Origin: an uncultured Mycoplasmatota bacterium
GTDB taxonomy: Bacteria > Bacillota_I > Bacilli_A > RF39 > UBA660
DNA length: 6,738 nucleotides
Direction of reading: 5' to 3'
NCBI GenBank assembly: GCA_948469295.1
Contig: CAOKLK010000036.1
Location: 1 to 6,738 of the forward strand
The translations under genes and the position numbers were made by a program. Positions 5,885-6,738 of the stretch are shown here, piece by piece; within the stretch, counting starts at the first letter, position 1, and each line of letters starts with the position of its first letter. Under the pieces are notes generated by a model. The model saw only the letters and a program-made list of their open reading frames with translations, was not told the origin of the DNA and made no database searches.

Positions 5885-5890
5885 GAAAAA

Positions 5891-6658
5891 ATGCTTCATA
5901 TTGAAACAGATAAAATTTGGAAATTGATCAAAAAAGATTCTGAAATACATCAAAAGTTGTTGCAATATCTTGAAGATGAAGAAAAACATTTAAACGAAGC
6001 AAAAGAACGATATAAAAAGCAAATGGAAATAATTTATAATTTGGAACAAAAGCGAGAAGATATCAAAAAACAAATTGCAAAAGATGAGGGCACTATTAAT
6101 AACAAAAATGGAGCTATTAGTCTTTTAGAATTTAAACGTTTATTTGCACTTGGAAGAATTCGAAAATTAAAACGTTCCCTTTTTTTGATTTTAAGTCCCA
6201 AAAAAAGAAAAAAATATAAAAAATTAATTGAACGAGAAATCGAAAAACTTGGACCCATTGAAGAAAAGCAAAGCATAATAAAAGATGAGATTTCTGAGGT
6301 TTTAAAAACAAAAGAAAAACACATGGATGAGTTAAAAGACATGAACTATGAAATTAATCAAAATTATGATTATTTAAAAGAAGAAGAAAAGGCTGTTTCT
6401 ATTTGGAAAGAATCTATGGATATGAAAGTTGCCCGTTTTTATCAGTCAACATTTGAAAATGTTACTGAGAATTTTGAACCTTGTCAAAATTTAGTTGTGA
6501 AAGATTTGGAAGAGAAAAAGAAGATGACCAAAAAAGATGCAAAAGAAAAAGCCAATCCAATTATTATTGATGAAGAATATATTTTATCTAGTCCAGAAGA
6601 TATTAAAGTAAGAACTTTAAAAAAGGACGAACGAGAAGAATATCGGAAATCTGCATAA
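5891..6658 (+). CDS. Highly charged cytoplasmic coiled-coil protein of unknown function
   Basis: I do not recognise this 255-residue protein. It has no signal peptide or clear transmembrane helix and is dominated by Lys and Glu. An N-terminal helix-forming stretch with heptad-like Leu/Ile spacing covers about residues 7-66. It leads to a short Gly/Asn break (GTINNKNG, 67-74) and a strongly basic segment with a hydrophobic patch (RIRKLKRSLFLILSPKKRKK, 89-108). A second coiled-coil-prone stretch covers about 109-180, then KVARFYQSTFENVTENF (179-195). A charged, probably disordered tail (205-255) follows. The basic patch could touch membrane phospholipids or nucleic acid. The shape would suit a scaffold, SMC-like fragment or division/envelope adaptor, but no family motif supports a choice. 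The start is secured by AGGTGA 6 nt upstream and a promoter. The gene is monocistronic in view, divergent from the surface-protein gene and closed by terminators, so real expression is likely. Confidence 0.8.
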   Translation: MLHIETDKIWKLIKKDSEIHQKLLQYLEDEEKHLNEAKERYKKQMEIIYNLEQKREDIKKQIAKDEGTINNKNGAISLLEFKRLFALGRIRKLKRSLFLILSPKKRKKYKKLIEREIEKLGPIEEKQSIIKDEISEVLKTKEKHMDELKDMNYEINQNYDYLKEEEKAVSIWKESMDMKVARFYQSTFENVTENFEPCQNLVVKDLEEKKKMTKKDAKEKANPIIIDEEYILSSPEDIKVRTLKKDEREEYRKSA

Positions 6659-6688
6659 GAAAAGACACTAAAATTAAAGTGTCTTTTC
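6659..6688 (+). terminator. Rho-independent terminator after the coiled-coil gene, likely bidirectional
   Basis: GAAAAGACACT (6659-6669) pairs perfectly with AGTGTCTTTTC (6678-6688), an 11-bp stem with an 8-nt loop that starts at the base after the stop codon. The T's lie within the lower stem on both strands, so it can work in either direction. No long U-tract follows. Confidence 0.8.
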
Positions 6689-6703
6689 CTAAATTGAAAA
6701 TTG

Positions 6704-6732
6704 AACCGCACCACAAAGGGTGTGGTTTTTTT
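6704..6732 (+). terminator. Second, strong plus-strand terminator in tandem
   Basis: AACCGCACC (6704-6712) pairs with GGTGTGGTT (6719-6727), a 9-bp stem with one G-U pair and a 6-nt loop. A run of seven T's (6726-6732) follows. It is GC-richer than its surroundings and has the full intrinsic-terminator form on the plus strand. It backs up the hairpin 15 bp upstream. Confidence 0.85.
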
Positions 6733-6738
6733 GATATA

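Noticed and set aside
6034..6714. Two minus-strand open frames (102 and 76 codons) opposite the coiled-coil gene
   Set aside because: Their Phe/Ser-rich sequence is the complement of Lys/Glu codons, and the second runs through the terminator hairpin.

Overview
The window is AT-rich and its genes read cleanly with the standard bacterial code: tryptophan is TGG and stops are TAA or TAG. The minus-strand gene order rlmN-prpC-prkC-rsgA is a classic Bacillota arrangement, known from Bacillus subtilis. A PASTA kinase implies an organism with peptidoglycan. Together with a surface-protein type that I recall (unverified) from gut metagenomes, this suggests an uncultured low-GC gut Bacilli-like lineage. 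The placement is inference.

Positions 1-4080 (minus strand) hold a tight four-gene operon, transcribed from right to left: rlmN (23S rRNA A2503 / tRNA A37 methyltransferase), prpC (PP2C phosphatase), prkC (membrane Ser/Thr kinase with three PASTA repeats) and rsgA (30S assembly GTPase, cut off by the window edge). Gaps are at most 8 bp, and prkC and rsgA share one base at a TAATG junction. The operon joins muropeptide sensing (PrkC/PrpC) to ribosome maturation and decoding fidelity (RlmN, RsgA). An extended -10 promoter sits so close to the rlmN ATG that the mRNA may be leaderless.

Positions 4081-4184 hold that promoter and the terminator of the next gene. Positions 4185-5714 (minus strand) encode a 509-residue secreted or membrane-anchored surface protein. 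It has an N-terminal TasA/camelysin-like region, a C-terminal aromatic/Asn/Gly-rich module resembling DUF6273 or C-type-lectin-like domains, and eight extracytoplasmic cysteines in four close pairs. It replaces the def-fmt-rsmB genes that usually precede rlmN, so it looks like an accessory insertion upstream of a core operon.

Positions 5715-5890 are a 176-bp divergent intergenic region with a promoter in each direction. Positions 5891-6658 (plus strand) encode a 255-residue, highly charged coiled-coil protein of unknown function. Two tandem hairpin terminators (6659-6732) close the window. No rRNA, tRNA, CRISPR array, insertion sequence or recognised defence system is visible. The least understood parts are the surface protein, the coiled-coil orphan and the promoter architecture they share with rlmN.
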